The notes under the pieces: model-generated
Told to the model about the DNA's origin: nothing
Seen by the model: only the letters and a program-made list of their open reading frames with translations
Database searches by the model: none
Shown here: piece by piece, positions 1 through 8,394 of the stretch
Numbering within the stretch: the stretch's first letter is position 1
Layout: every line of letters starts with the position of its first letter
Made by a program: the position numbers and the translations under genes
NCBI GenBank assembly: GCA_007130045.1
Contig: SLTG01000008.1
Span: forward strand, 1 to 64,000
DNA length: 64,000 bases
Source: Opitutales bacterium
Lineage (GTDB): Bacteria > Verrucomicrobiota > Verrucomicrobiia > Opitutales > T3Sed10-336
Reading direction: 5' to 3'

Positions 1-153
1 TCGTTGAGCATCCGCGCCGGGAGAATTTCTCCCGTAGGCCTCGTTTCGTTTTTTGCACCCGATTCCTGGTCGGCCGTCGACATGGCCGGGGTATTTGAAC
101 GGAAATCCCTACATTTGTCAATGGTATCGAATGTTTTACAAAATTTGCACCTT

Positions 154-177
154 CGCTCCCCGCCGTGCGGGGGAGCG
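154..177. repeat. Perfect 8-bp stem-loop CGCTCCCC-(gccgtgcg)-GGGGAGCG
   Basis: Arms 154-161 and 170-177 are exact reverse complements. The following GTGGA makes it look like the stem of a type I-C CRISPR repeat, but it is a single copy. Confidence 0.4.
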
Positions 178-264
178 TGGAAGGGGTGGCCGGTTTGTTC
201 TGTAATCGGAGGTGGTGGGAAAGTTTCGCTTGTCGAGATTGCGTTGTCCTGCATCTCTGTTTCC

Positions 265-1191
265 ATGGAAGCGTTTCCAGATTTCTTGCGACCTTTGGAG
301 TATTTGACGCAGCCGTTTCCGGAGGAGGCGGTTCGGGCAGCGATCGCCCGGCGCGACGAAAGTGTTCCTCATTTTCTCGCCGCGCTGGAGTGGACGGCGG
401 CAAACATGGAGAAGGCCGTCGAGAGGAGCGATTATATCCTGCCCGAGTTTGCGATGTACCTGCTTGCGCAGTTTCGGGAGACTCGTGCCTATGAATCCGT
501 GGTGCAAATTGCGCGTCATTCTCTCGCCGACGACCTTTTTGGTGACACCATAACTCAAGGACTGAATTGCAGTTTGGCGTCGATTTCAGGCGGAAATCCG
601 GGCCCGATTCAATCGTTGATCGAAGACGAGGACGCTGATGAATATGCTCGGGGGTCCGGTTTGCAAGCGCTGGGAGCGATGATGAAGCACGGCATGCTGG
701 CGCGCGAAACGCTTTCCGATTACATGACGACTCTCTATTGCGAGAAGATCGAAAGGGAGGAATCCCACGTCTGGAACGCGTTGGTCATGGTTTCGACCGA
801 TTTGGGTTTCCCGGAACATCTGGAACTGATCCGCGAGGCGTATCAGAACGGTTTGGCCGATCCCTATTTCGAATCATTGGAAAGCGTGGAAGAGCGACTT
901 CGCACCGGTGAGCTGTTTGACTGCGAGCTGCGGGAGTATCGTTTGGTTGATGACGTGATCGAAGAGATGTCTTGGTGGGCCTGTTTTGACGAAAAGGAAA
1001 TGAGTCGGGAGACTCTGATTACAGCGGATGAAATCGCGGAGGATATAGACCGGGACGAGCCGGTCCGGATGCCGTTGTTCCGAGATCAGGCGAGTCCATC
1101 CGGTTATCGGCGCGCGGAACCCAAGATCGGTCGGAACGACCCCTGTCCGTGCGGAAGCGGTAGGAAATACAAGAAGTGCTGCATGGAGTGA
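265..1191 (+). CDS. DUF1186-like protein with C-terminal SEC-C metal-binding motif
   Basis: ORF 4..1191. The likely start is the internal ATG at 265 ([18 protein letters not shown]). C-terminus [19 protein letters not shown] is a classic SEC-C motif. Confidence 0.8.
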   Translation: MEAFPDFLRPLEYLTQPFPEEAVRAAIARRDESVPHFLAALEWTAANMEKAVERSDYILPEFAMYLLAQFRETRAYESVVQIARHSLADDLFGDTITQGLNCSLASISGGNPGPIQSLIEDEDADEYARGSGLQALGAMMKHGMLARETLSDYMTTLYCEKIEREESHVWNALVMVSTDLGFPEHLELIREAYQNGLADPYFESLESVEERLRTGELFDCELREYRLVDDVIEEMSWWACFDEKEMSRETLITADEIAEDIDRDEPVRMPLFRDQASPSGYRRAEPKIGRNDPCPCGSGRKYKKCCME

Positions 1192-1283
1192 ACCTTCGGC
1201 GCTACAGTTTCCACTGGGACCCGACGGTACGAAGGAGGATCGTCAATCGGATCCCCGGCGGTAACACCTCGTCTGATGCCTGT

Positions 1284-2000
1284 TCAGCCATAGGGCTCAG
1301 CATGTTCTTCCACGATTCTGCGAATCCGCTCGGCGGTCTTTTCTCCGATTCCCTCGATCGCGGCCAGTTCCTCTGCCGAGGCGGAGAGGCATTTTTCCAC
1401 GCTGCCGAATTTCTCCAAGAGACGTTCGGCTCGGTCGGGGCCGATGCCGGGGAGAGTACGGAGGAGACGGACTTTTTGTTTTCGGACTGTTTTGGGTTTG
1501 CGGTGGTTGAGCGGGGCGAGCCCGCCACTGGCACGCCGGAGTTGTCCCGCCGCGTAAAGCATCAGTTTGGCGGTTTCCTTTTGGTCTATGGCGCGGAGCA
1601 CAGGGATACGAAAGATAAGGCTCAACGTGATCAAGGCGCCTTGCAGGGCTTCGCGTTTTATCCCCGTGGCCGAAAAGTCGCGACCGGTCCCTTCGATGAT
1701 ATAGATCACCGGGCAGCCGGTTTTGCCTGCCCGCGAAGCTTGACGAAAAAGCCGAGTGTCGAGTATGGAGGCGGCGAAGTCCGCCGCGGTTTTGCGTTCG
1801 ACCAGCAAGGTGCCATCCACCGAATAATCGCCGTCCGTCAATGTATCCACGGTGACTCGCACTCCCGGATGCTGCTCGAGGAATTCTTTCATGCCAGAAG
1901 GCGATTCGCGATGGTCCATGGTTACGAGGGCGCCGTCCCGGGAGAGATTCGATGGGGATGTAGGCGAAGCGGGATCTTGAGACGAGGCGTTGGCGTTCAT
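1284..2000 (-). CDS. ERCC4-domain nuclease with C-terminal helix-hairpin-helix (XPF/MUS81-like)
   Basis: DTLTDGDYSVDGTLLVERKTAADFAASI (GDY...ERK nuclease motif) and LLRTLPGIGPDRAERLLEKFGSVEKCLSASAEELAAIEGIGEKTAERIRRIVEE (tandem HhH). Confidence 0.85.
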   Translation of the reverse strand: MNANASSQDPASPTSPSNLSRDGALVTMDHRESPSGMKEFLEQHPGVRVTVDTLTDGDYSVDGTLLVERKTAADFAASILDTRLFRQASRAGKTGCPVIYIIEGTGRDFSATGIKREALQGALITLSLIFRIPVLRAIDQKETAKLMLYAAGQLRRASGGLAPLNHRKPKTVRKQKVRLLRTLPGIGPDRAERLLEKFGSVEKCLSASAEELAAIEGIGEKTAERIRRIVEEHAEPYG

Positions 2001-2136
2001 GGGGGAGGTTTGGAGGATTACAGCTTTAAGAATTCGATATCAATCTTTCGGGCGCGCCGGATGTCCGGGGGGAAGATGTTGGCGGAGGAGCTCCTTGAAG
2101 TTTTCGCGTCCTTTTTCCCGGCGTGTACGGATATCG

Positions 2137-2538
2137 TTATTCTTCCGGGATTGGTCGTTCAAATGCCGTTGACCCTGGATTTCCGAGTTTTGCAGAAAGT
2201 CGGCCCAGGACCGCAATTGCCGCGAGCAGCTCTCTGCAATTGATTTGAGATTTGAAATCGCGAAGCTGGGGGCGGCGCTCGAAGTAACACAGCATGGAGC
2301 GGGATTCGCCGGCCGAGCCGCGAGCGATATAGAGAAAATGGAGAAGTTCGCTGGTGGTTCCGCGTTCGAAACCTTCCGCGATGTTATTGGAGACCGAGAG
2401 GGAACAGCGGTCGAGTTGATCTCGTTTGGACCACGTGATTCGTTCTTTGGTCGCCAGGAGAAAATCCTCGCACCCTTCGGCGAGGCGAATGGCCTCGTTC
2501 CAGACGGGAAGATCCTCGAAACGTTCGTAAGTGGGCAT
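2137..2538 (-). CDS. Four-helix-bundle protein, S23 / 23S rRNA-IVS family-like
   Basis: FEDLPVWNEAIRLAEGCEDF...QLDRCSLSVSNNIAEGFERGTTSELLHFLYIARGSAGESRSML matches the family pattern (vW..A..L......S..SNIAEG..R.....F..FL.iA.gS..E). Confidence 0.85.
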   Translation of the reverse strand: MPTYERFEDLPVWNEAIRLAEGCEDFLLATKERITWSKRDQLDRCSLSVSNNIAEGFERGTTSELLHFLYIARGSAGESRSMLCYFERRPQLRDFKSQINCRELLAAIAVLGRLSAKLGNPGSTAFERPIPEE

Positions 2539-2799
2539 GGGATCTTTTGATTTGGGATTTCAGATCTGAGATTTGAAATCGGGGTTGTTGTTTTGAAACG
2601 TTTGGGGATCTTGGTCGTCCGTTGGGAAATATCAACGGAAATATTCTTGAACTCTTCGTTACGGGTTCTTTTTCGGTTGCTTGGGCATATCCGGTGCGTC
2701 GTCAGCTTCGGTCATGGAGGCATTTTTGAAAGAGCCGGGAGGCCTGTCGAGACAACTTGCGAGGGAGTCGGCAAACAGATCCCAATTTGGTGGCGTTTC

Positions 2800-3108
2800 T
2801 CATTCTTCGCCGTGCGTATTGGAGCGGGATGGACACGTCGGTGGATAATCCGCCGGGGATTCCGCCACCTGGGAAGCATCGGCTCCTTTTCGGCCCGGCA
2901 CGAACTCTCCGGTGTCGGGATCGAAGTAGGGTTCGCCCCTGGCTTTGCGGCGGGCGAAAATTTCGTTGGCGAAATTGTTCATTTCTTCGTTTGCCCTGAG
3001 TTTTTCGTCGAAACTGAGCCGTCGCCATCCCCGCAGGTTCTCGCGCTCCGCGCCTTCGAACGTGGTTCTAGACCAATCGATGTCGTCTTTGTCCCGGGAT
3101 TTGTTCAT
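2800..3108 (-). CDS. Small hypothetical protein translationally coupled to the upstream nucleotidyltransferase
   Basis: 102-aa ORF. Start ATG overlaps the stop of 3105..3614 by 4 nt (tcat at 3105-3108). Confidence 0.5.
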   Translation of the reverse strand: MNKSRDKDDIDWSRTTFEGAERENLRGWRRLSFDEKLRANEEMNNFANEIFARRKARGEPYFDPDTGEFVPGRKGADASQVAESPADYPPTCPSRSNTHGEE

Positions 3109-3614
3109 GGCAGCGGATCTTCCTGGATTTTGCGAAGGTACTCAATATCGATGCGGTCTTCGGGCCGATCGGCGACTTGCTTCATTTTAATGAGGGTGGG
3201 GATGGTGGCAAAGCGGATTTCCGTAGCCCGGGCGCCGGTCGCTTCCTTCTTGGCGATATTCCATTCGGATTCGAAGTCAAATGGATGCTCGATGAAGACA
3301 TCGAGCTTTGCGCCCGGATGGGCATCGCTCCAGAACTGGAGGACCTGCATGTGCTTCTTATCGCGCCAACCCCGGCGTGTGTCAGGATCGGCAAACTGTT
3401 CGGCGGAGACAGGCACTGTGGGACGGTAGCCGATCCCCGCGAGCGCTTCAAAGGCGTGCGCGATGTTGTCGGGAACGAGTTCAATCACGATGTCCGCATC
3501 CCGAGTCACGCGCAGGTAACCGTGAGCGATCACCGCAAGCCCGCCGACAACGATGAATCGGACCCGAGCGGCATCAAGAGCTTCGACAATGGCATGGAAT
3601 GAGGCGGCCTTCAT
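3105..3614 (-). CDS. Nucleotidyltransferase (MNT/AbiEii-like fold)
   Basis: RFIVVGGLAVIAHGYLRVTRDADIVIELVPDN: GG-A-x(n)-T-D-x-D nucleotidyltransferase core. Confidence 0.75.
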   Translation of the reverse strand: MKAASFHAIVEALDAARVRFIVVGGLAVIAHGYLRVTRDADIVIELVPDNIAHAFEALAGIGYRPTVPVSAEQFADPDTRRGWRDKKHMQVLQFWSDAHPGAKLDVFIEHPFDFESEWNIAKKEATGARATEIRFATIPTLIKMKQVADRPEDRIDIEYLRKIQEDPLP

Positions 3615-3809
3615 GATCTCTTGCCGGCCTCAGCCTGCATAGACGAGTGCGCCGGTATTGCTGAAACCACTTTCGCGGATCTCCCGACAGTCATCCGCGT
3701 GCGAGTCAGTTTGCTCTCGAATTACCCGGTACATGAGATTGAGGAAGGATGGCCGAAATCAGGGAGCCCGGCAACCGTTACCGTACAGGAGTTCGCGTTC
3801 ATATGAACA

Positions 3810-4724
3810 TTAAACCGCCCGTGCTGGCGTGAAGTTGCGGAATTTGCCGGTGGTGATGCGCTGGCTGCTGAATACGGCGGCGATGCTGCGGGCGCGGAGT
3901 TCGGCGGAGTCGGATGAACTGGGCTGGATGTCACGCAGGGCGAGGAGAGAACGTCCGGTGTCGAGGGTGATGGAGGGCGTCCAGATCGGCCAGGTCCAGA
4001 AGGTGTCGTTGCTGCGGTGGCCCGTGAAGCCGGTGGTTTCGAGGTGAGTGCCAACGGGAGAAGTCGGCAGCAAGGGAAGGGCTTCAATGGCGAGGCGGTT
4101 GGCGCCGCGTTGAGTGCGGGTGGGGTCTTGACTGGGATTTTTCCATGCGAGCGCGTAGCGTTTGTCTTCGGCGGGGTCCCAGCGTAGGCCGATTTTCTCA
4201 TCGGGGTAGGTCCAGGTCTCAAACAAAGTCTTTTGGAGTTGCTCCTCGGTGGTGACTTCCGCGAGGTCGTTCATGGTCTTGAGGAAGTGTTGGTGTCCGG
4301 CTCCGCTCATGGTGCGCAGGGCGGTGTCCTCAATGTCGCCTTGCTCGTTGATCGCCACAGTGGAGCCGAAAGCGGCGAAAAAGGCGGCTGAAATCCGGTC
4401 ATCCTCATTAAACCAACGTTCCATCGCCGCCTTGGCTTCCTTTTCGAATTCGCCGGGTTTGAGTTTGAGGTTTTGTGAGAAGGTGAAGAGCCGGTGTTGA
4501 CGCATTTTCGCCAGCTCCGTGTGGAGTTGCGCAACAAAAGGGTCGCGTTCCAGGGGCTGGGGAAAGGAAAGCACCGGCGTCCAGTGCCCGGCGTGGGGTT
4601 TCCAGTGGAGTTTGGTGCCAGGCTGATTCCGGTCGGCGATGCGCCACGTGCCGAGTGCGGCGAGAAAACCTAGGGGATTGGCGCCGTCGAGGCCGGGAAA
4701 GGGAAGCGGGTGGAGGGCGTTCAT
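3810..4724 (-). CDS. Putative type I-G (I-U) CRISPR large subunit (Cas8-like; Csb3/Csx17-like)
   Basis: Starts FPGLDGANPLGFLAALGTWR; last gene of the cas operon; 4-nt ATGA overlap with the cas3 stop (4721-4724). Assigned mainly by context and the N-terminal motif. Confidence 0.6.
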   Translation of the reverse strand: MNALHPLPFPGLDGANPLGFLAALGTWRIADRNQPGTKLHWKPHAGHWTPVLSFPQPLERDPFVAQLHTELAKMRQHRLFTFSQNLKLKPGEFEKEAKAAMERWFNEDDRISAAFFAAFGSTVAINEQGDIEDTALRTMSGAGHQHFLKTMNDLAEVTTEEQLQKTLFETWTYPDEKIGLRWDPAEDKRYALAWKNPSQDPTRTQRGANRLAIEALPLLPTSPVGTHLETTGFTGHRSNDTFWTWPIWTPSITLDTGRSLLALRDIQPSSSDSAELRARSIAAVFSSQRITTGKFRNFTPARAV

Positions 4725-7700
4725 GATGCGGCGGTGGTTTCGAAGTTGGCGATGTCGTCGGCATACCAGCCTTCGGCCTCGGCTTCGCTGGCCTGCTGGT
4801 CCGCGAGGCGCAGGATGGTTTCGAGGAAGGCGAGTCCCCAGGGACCGTGTTGGCGGAGCAATCTCCAGAAACGGTCGGGGACGCCCGAGTCGAGGCGGTG
4901 GGCGGGGTGATCTTTGCGCTCGTTTCCGGAGATAGAGATGGCCGGTGCGCCGGGCAGGCTGTGGGTGCTGAGCGGTAGCGGATCGGGATCGTCGATGACC
5001 GGGGCGAAGGGTCGGGCGTGTCCGTGGTGGGCGGCGATGAGGTGAAGCGCGAGATCGCGAAGGCCGGCGGCATCGGGCAGAAGGTCCGCCGCGTCCGGGT
5101 GGGTGGCAAGCGGGAGCGAGCTGAATTCGTGTCGGAAGCCTTTGGGCAATGCGGAACGTTGGTGCGCGAGTTCTCGTTCGCGGAGGCTGGCGGAGAGGCG
5201 GTCGGATTTTGCCAGGGGTTCGGGAAGGGCGTAGGCGGCGTGTGGGTTGCCGCCGAGGAGCAAGGACTGAAAGCGCGGATCGAGTTTACCCCAGTCGTGT
5301 AGATCGGCGGCGGCAACGAGGCAATTCCGGATGTCTTCGCTCAAACCGAGAACCCGGGCACTGGCGACGACGAGATCCCTGACGTGATCGGTGTGGGCAC
5401 GCAGGGTCACCGTACCGGTGCTGGCGGCGCGGCTCCATTCGTCGGCTTCGTCTTCGGCCTGGCTTACGGTGAGGTTCCGTCCGAGGCGGCGGCGGGTGGT
5501 GAGGACGATGCCGCGCTCGTCGGCATAGCGTGTTTCGATGAAACCGAGCTTGTGCAGTGAAAGCAGGGACTCCCTCAAAGGCTGGGAAAGGGCCTCGTCT
5601 TGCGAGGCTTCTTTGAGGAGACTTCGAAACTCTCTCTGGTTCAGACTTGCGTCCGGATCACTGGCAAAGGTGAGAAGTGCCTGCCAGGCTTCGCCGCCGG
5701 TAACGTTGGGGAAAAGGCCGGCCCGGAGGCGGAGCAAAGCTCGGTCGCGGGTGATGCGGAAAGCCTCTTCCGCGCGATCGACGGAAAGAAGTTGGTCCAA
5801 TGGGAGCGGCTCTTCTTTTTCTTTACGGGTCGCCGGATCGGATGGGGCCTTGGGGATGTGCCCGAGTTGGCTCCAGCCGCCAAGCGTGAGGGGAAGAACG
5901 ATGGTGGCGCCGGGGTAAAGGTCTCCCGGTTGGGTGATTACTTTGCTTTCGGAGGTCCCCCTCCACAGGAGTGCTGTGCCGATCGGATCTTTTGTTTCGT
6001 CTCGACCTGCCGGTGCGTCGGCGGAAGCGGCGGCATCGAGCACATCGCCGGTGTCGGCGAGGGCGAGGGTTTTTGCACTCGCCTGGAAAAACCAGTTTTG
6101 GAAAACGTGCAGGGGGACGGGGAGGGCTTCGACTTGCGAGGGCGGGCAAAGGCTAAGGTTCTGAATGGCGGTATCAAGATCGGCATTCTCCGGAAGGTCG
6201 GCCCGCCAGAGGACGAGAACATCCGGGCGGGCGGTCTGTTTGCCGTGGAGAAAGTGAGCGGGATCGGGGTCGGGCCAGGGGGCGGGATTGGTTTGCGCCC
6301 AGGTGTCGAGGTAGGCGGGAAAGAGGACGGGTGCGGACGATGTCGGGGCCTGGAGGCGGTTGAATTCCTCTTCGGGAAAATTCTTCACAAGGCTACCCAT
6401 GTGGGTGAGTCCGAAATCGACCGAATCCCCGGAGGCGATGGATTGGAGCCAGTTCCACGTTTCCGACAAGGCGTTGCCGTAGATGGGGTCGAGTGGTTGG
6501 CCGTCGGCGGCGAGTTTGTCCAGTTTCTGGCGGTCGGTCTCGATCAGGTGTCCCGGCATGACGATTGCGCCAGTGGCCGAGATGTCGCGTCCAGTACGGT
6601 TGAGGCGGCCAAAGCGTTGGCGAAGGGCGTCCAGGCTCGCGCATTCCGTAACGAGCGCATCGAAGTCGAGATCGGCACCGACCTCAAGGCACTGGGTGGC
6701 CACAATAATTTCAACGGGGGGCGGGGCTTCGCCATCGGGGATCGGGTCGCGGCGGGCGGCGGTTTTGAGGGCGGCCTGGATGCGCTGGGTTTCGGCGTCC
6801 CGGTCAACGGGGCGCATCCGTCCGATCAGGAGAGAAGTGTTCGCCTGAAAGCGAGCCTTTTTTGATTTGGATTCCTTTGCAACTAAGTCGGCGACCAGGT
6901 GGGCGGTGCCCACGCGGTTAACCATGATGGCGAGGGAGCGCGTCGCGGTTTCCGCAATGATGGCGGCCGCTTGATCGAGGAGGTCGGCGGCAAGAGTTTC
7001 GTGCTTCTTGGCCTTGGTTTTTGCCGAGGAGATTGTCAGGCGAACCGGCTTGGTGGCGTTCAGGCGTTTGCTCAGCACCGGATGCTCGCGGTCGGCGTCG
7101 GTGAGGGTGATCGTGTTTGTGACACCCTTGGGAGGCGTGGCGGTCATCTGCACCCAGCGCAGCGGCGGCGGCTGAATGGAGTCCGGGTTTTGAGCGATAT
7201 GGTGTTCGCGAAAACGTTGGAGCGTGGCCACGGTTTCGGCGAAGGGGCGGCTGATGTGGGCTTCGTCGAGAATCCACAGCGCATCCGTCGCGACCAATGC
7301 GGCGTGGATGGGACGGGCGTTGGGGGTGACACCGTATCCGCGGAAGAGCATGCGGGAACCGATTTGGTCGATGGTCGTGGCGACAAGTGTCGGCTGTAGG
7401 AGCGAACGCGTCCAGCGCTGGTCGCGGAAGATCGCTCCGCGGAGTTGGATGCAATCAAGCGGCGGATGGGGAAAGCGATTTCCGTTTTCTGGAACAGGAT
7501 TTAGTTTTAACAATGCCTCGGCAACGGCGGCGCAGGCCGGACGTTCGGAAGCCGGATTTGCCAATGCCTTTGTAATGCGCCGAGCCCGCTCGAAAGCCTC
7601 GTCGACGATAACCCGGCGGTTGACGATAAAGAAGATGCGGCGGCAGGCGTTTCGCTCGCTCACGGGAAGGCTGGCCTGGGTCGCGAGGGCATAGACGGCA

Positions 7701-7873
7701 ACTTCGAGACAGGCGGTTTTCCCGCTTCCGGTGGGGGCGGCGATAAACTCCGGCCAATTTCCGGATGCGGCACGTTCGGCGAAGTCGCGCTGCCAGGGGA
7801 AAGGGTCGAGGGTCTGCCCGTCGTCGGTGCAATTGAATTCGCGGAAGAATTCTTCGAACGTGGGAAAACTCAT
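4721..7873 (-). CDS. cas3: CRISPR-associated helicase/nuclease Cas3, type I-G architecture (helicase then C-terminal HD)
   Basis: Walker A APTGSGKTA, Walker B ILDEAH, HD motif AADLHDWGKLDPRFQSLLLGG, later AAHHGHARPF. Confidence 0.9.
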   Translation of the reverse strand: MSFPTFEEFFREFNCTDDGQTLDPFPWQRDFAERAASGNWPEFIAAPTGSGKTACLEVAVYALATQASLPVSERNACRRIFFIVNRRVIVDEAFERARRITKALANPASERPACAAVAEALLKLNPVPENGNRFPHPPLDCIQLRGAIFRDQRWTRSLLQPTLVATTIDQIGSRMLFRGYGVTPNARPIHAALVATDALWILDEAHISRPFAETVATLQRFREHHIAQNPDSIQPPPLRWVQMTATPPKGVTNTITLTDADREHPVLSKRLNATKPVRLTISSAKTKAKKHETLAADLLDQAAAIIAETATRSLAIMVNRVGTAHLVADLVAKESKSKKARFQANTSLLIGRMRPVDRDAETQRIQAALKTAARRDPIPDGEAPPPVEIIVATQCLEVGADLDFDALVTECASLDALRQRFGRLNRTGRDISATGAIVMPGHLIETDRQKLDKLAADGQPLDPIYGNALSETWNWLQSIASGDSVDFGLTHMGSLVKNFPEEEFNRLQAPTSSAPVLFPAYLDTWAQTNPAPWPDPDPAHFLHGKQTARPDVLVLWRADLPENADLDTAIQNLSLCPPSQVEALPVPLHVFQNWFFQASAKTLALADTGDVLDAAASADAPAGRDETKDPIGTALLWRGTSESKVITQPGDLYPGATIVLPLTLGGWSQLGHIPKAPSDPATRKEKEEPLPLDQLLSVDRAEEAFRITRDRALLRLRAGLFPNVTGGEAWQALLTFASDPDASLNQREFRSLLKEASQDEALSQPLRESLLSLHKLGFIETRYADERGIVLTTRRRLGRNLTVSQAEDEADEWSRAASTGTVTLRAHTDHVRDLVVASARVLGLSEDIRNCLVAAADLHDWGKLDPRFQSLLLGGNPHAAYALPEPLAKSDRLSASLRERELAHQRSALPKGFRHEFSSLPLATHPDAADLLPDAAGLRDLALHLIAAHHGHARPFAPVIDDPDPLPLSTHSLPGAPAISISGNERKDHPAHRLDSGVPDRFWRLLRQHGPWGLAFLETILRLADQQASEAEAEGWYADDIANFETTAAS

Positions 7874-8394
7874 GACTTGTTGGCGGTATGAAAACCGATG
7901 GCGCGGTTGGGTTTTTTTTCAGGGGGTTGGAGGAGGGGCAGGAGTTTCTGGTAAAGGCCCCAGAGGGCCTGGTCTTGCTGCATGAGGGTTTTGTCGATTT
8001 CGGCCAGGCGTTTGAGGATGGTGGTATTGGCCATGAGTTCCTCGCGCATCTTCACAAATGCCCGAATGACGTAGACGCTCATCGCAACCGTCCGCTCGGA
8101 GTTCAGGATTGTCGAGGCCATGAGCGCGCCGTGCTCGGTGAAGACTCGCGGTGGTTTTCGTCGCCCGCCACGGCCTTTTGATCTTCCAGTTTGGAACATC
8201 AATTCTCTAAATTCTTTGTCTGTAAGGACAAATGAGAATTCATCGGGAAAACGAGCCAGGTTTCTCCCTACAGCTTTATTGAAATTTCCGGTCGTGACCT
8301 GATAAATCCCGGCCAGATCGCTATCCAAAACGACGTGAAGACCTCGAATGGTGTGGATGGGGAGGTCTTGAAGAATTTCCCGGTTCCGCGTCAT
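7870..8394 (-). CDS. ORF6N (KilA-N/RhuM-like) DNA-binding domain protein embedded in the cas operon
   Basis: Start at the internal ATG of ORF 7870..8592: MTRNREILQDLPIHTIRGLHVVLDSDLAGIYQVTTGNFNKAVGRNLARFPDEFSFVLTDKEFREL...RKPPRVFTEHGALMASTILNSERTVAMSVYVIRAFVKMRE. ATGA overlaps with csb2 (8391-8394) and cas3 (7870-7873). Confidence 0.85.
   Translation of the reverse strand: MTRNREILQDLPIHTIRGLHVVLDSDLAGIYQVTTGNFNKAVGRNLARFPDEFSFVLTDKEFRELMFQTGRSKGRGGRRKPPRVFTEHGALMASTILNSERTVAMSVYVIRAFVKMREELMANTTILKRLAEIDKTLMQQDQALWGLYQKLLPLLQPPEKKPNRAIGFHTANKS

Noticed and set aside
1176-2243. 355-aa plus-strand ORF antisense to the ERCC4 nuclease
   Set aside because: The opposite strand carries clear ERCC4/HhH motifs; this frame has none.
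2137-2538. 23S rRNA intervening sequence
   Set aside because: The encoded protein is of the IVS family, but there is no rRNA sequence on either side.
3615-3809. CRISPR array downstream of the cas8-like gene
   Set aside because: No spaced repeats visible in the interval; nothing like the 36-mer found at 11440.
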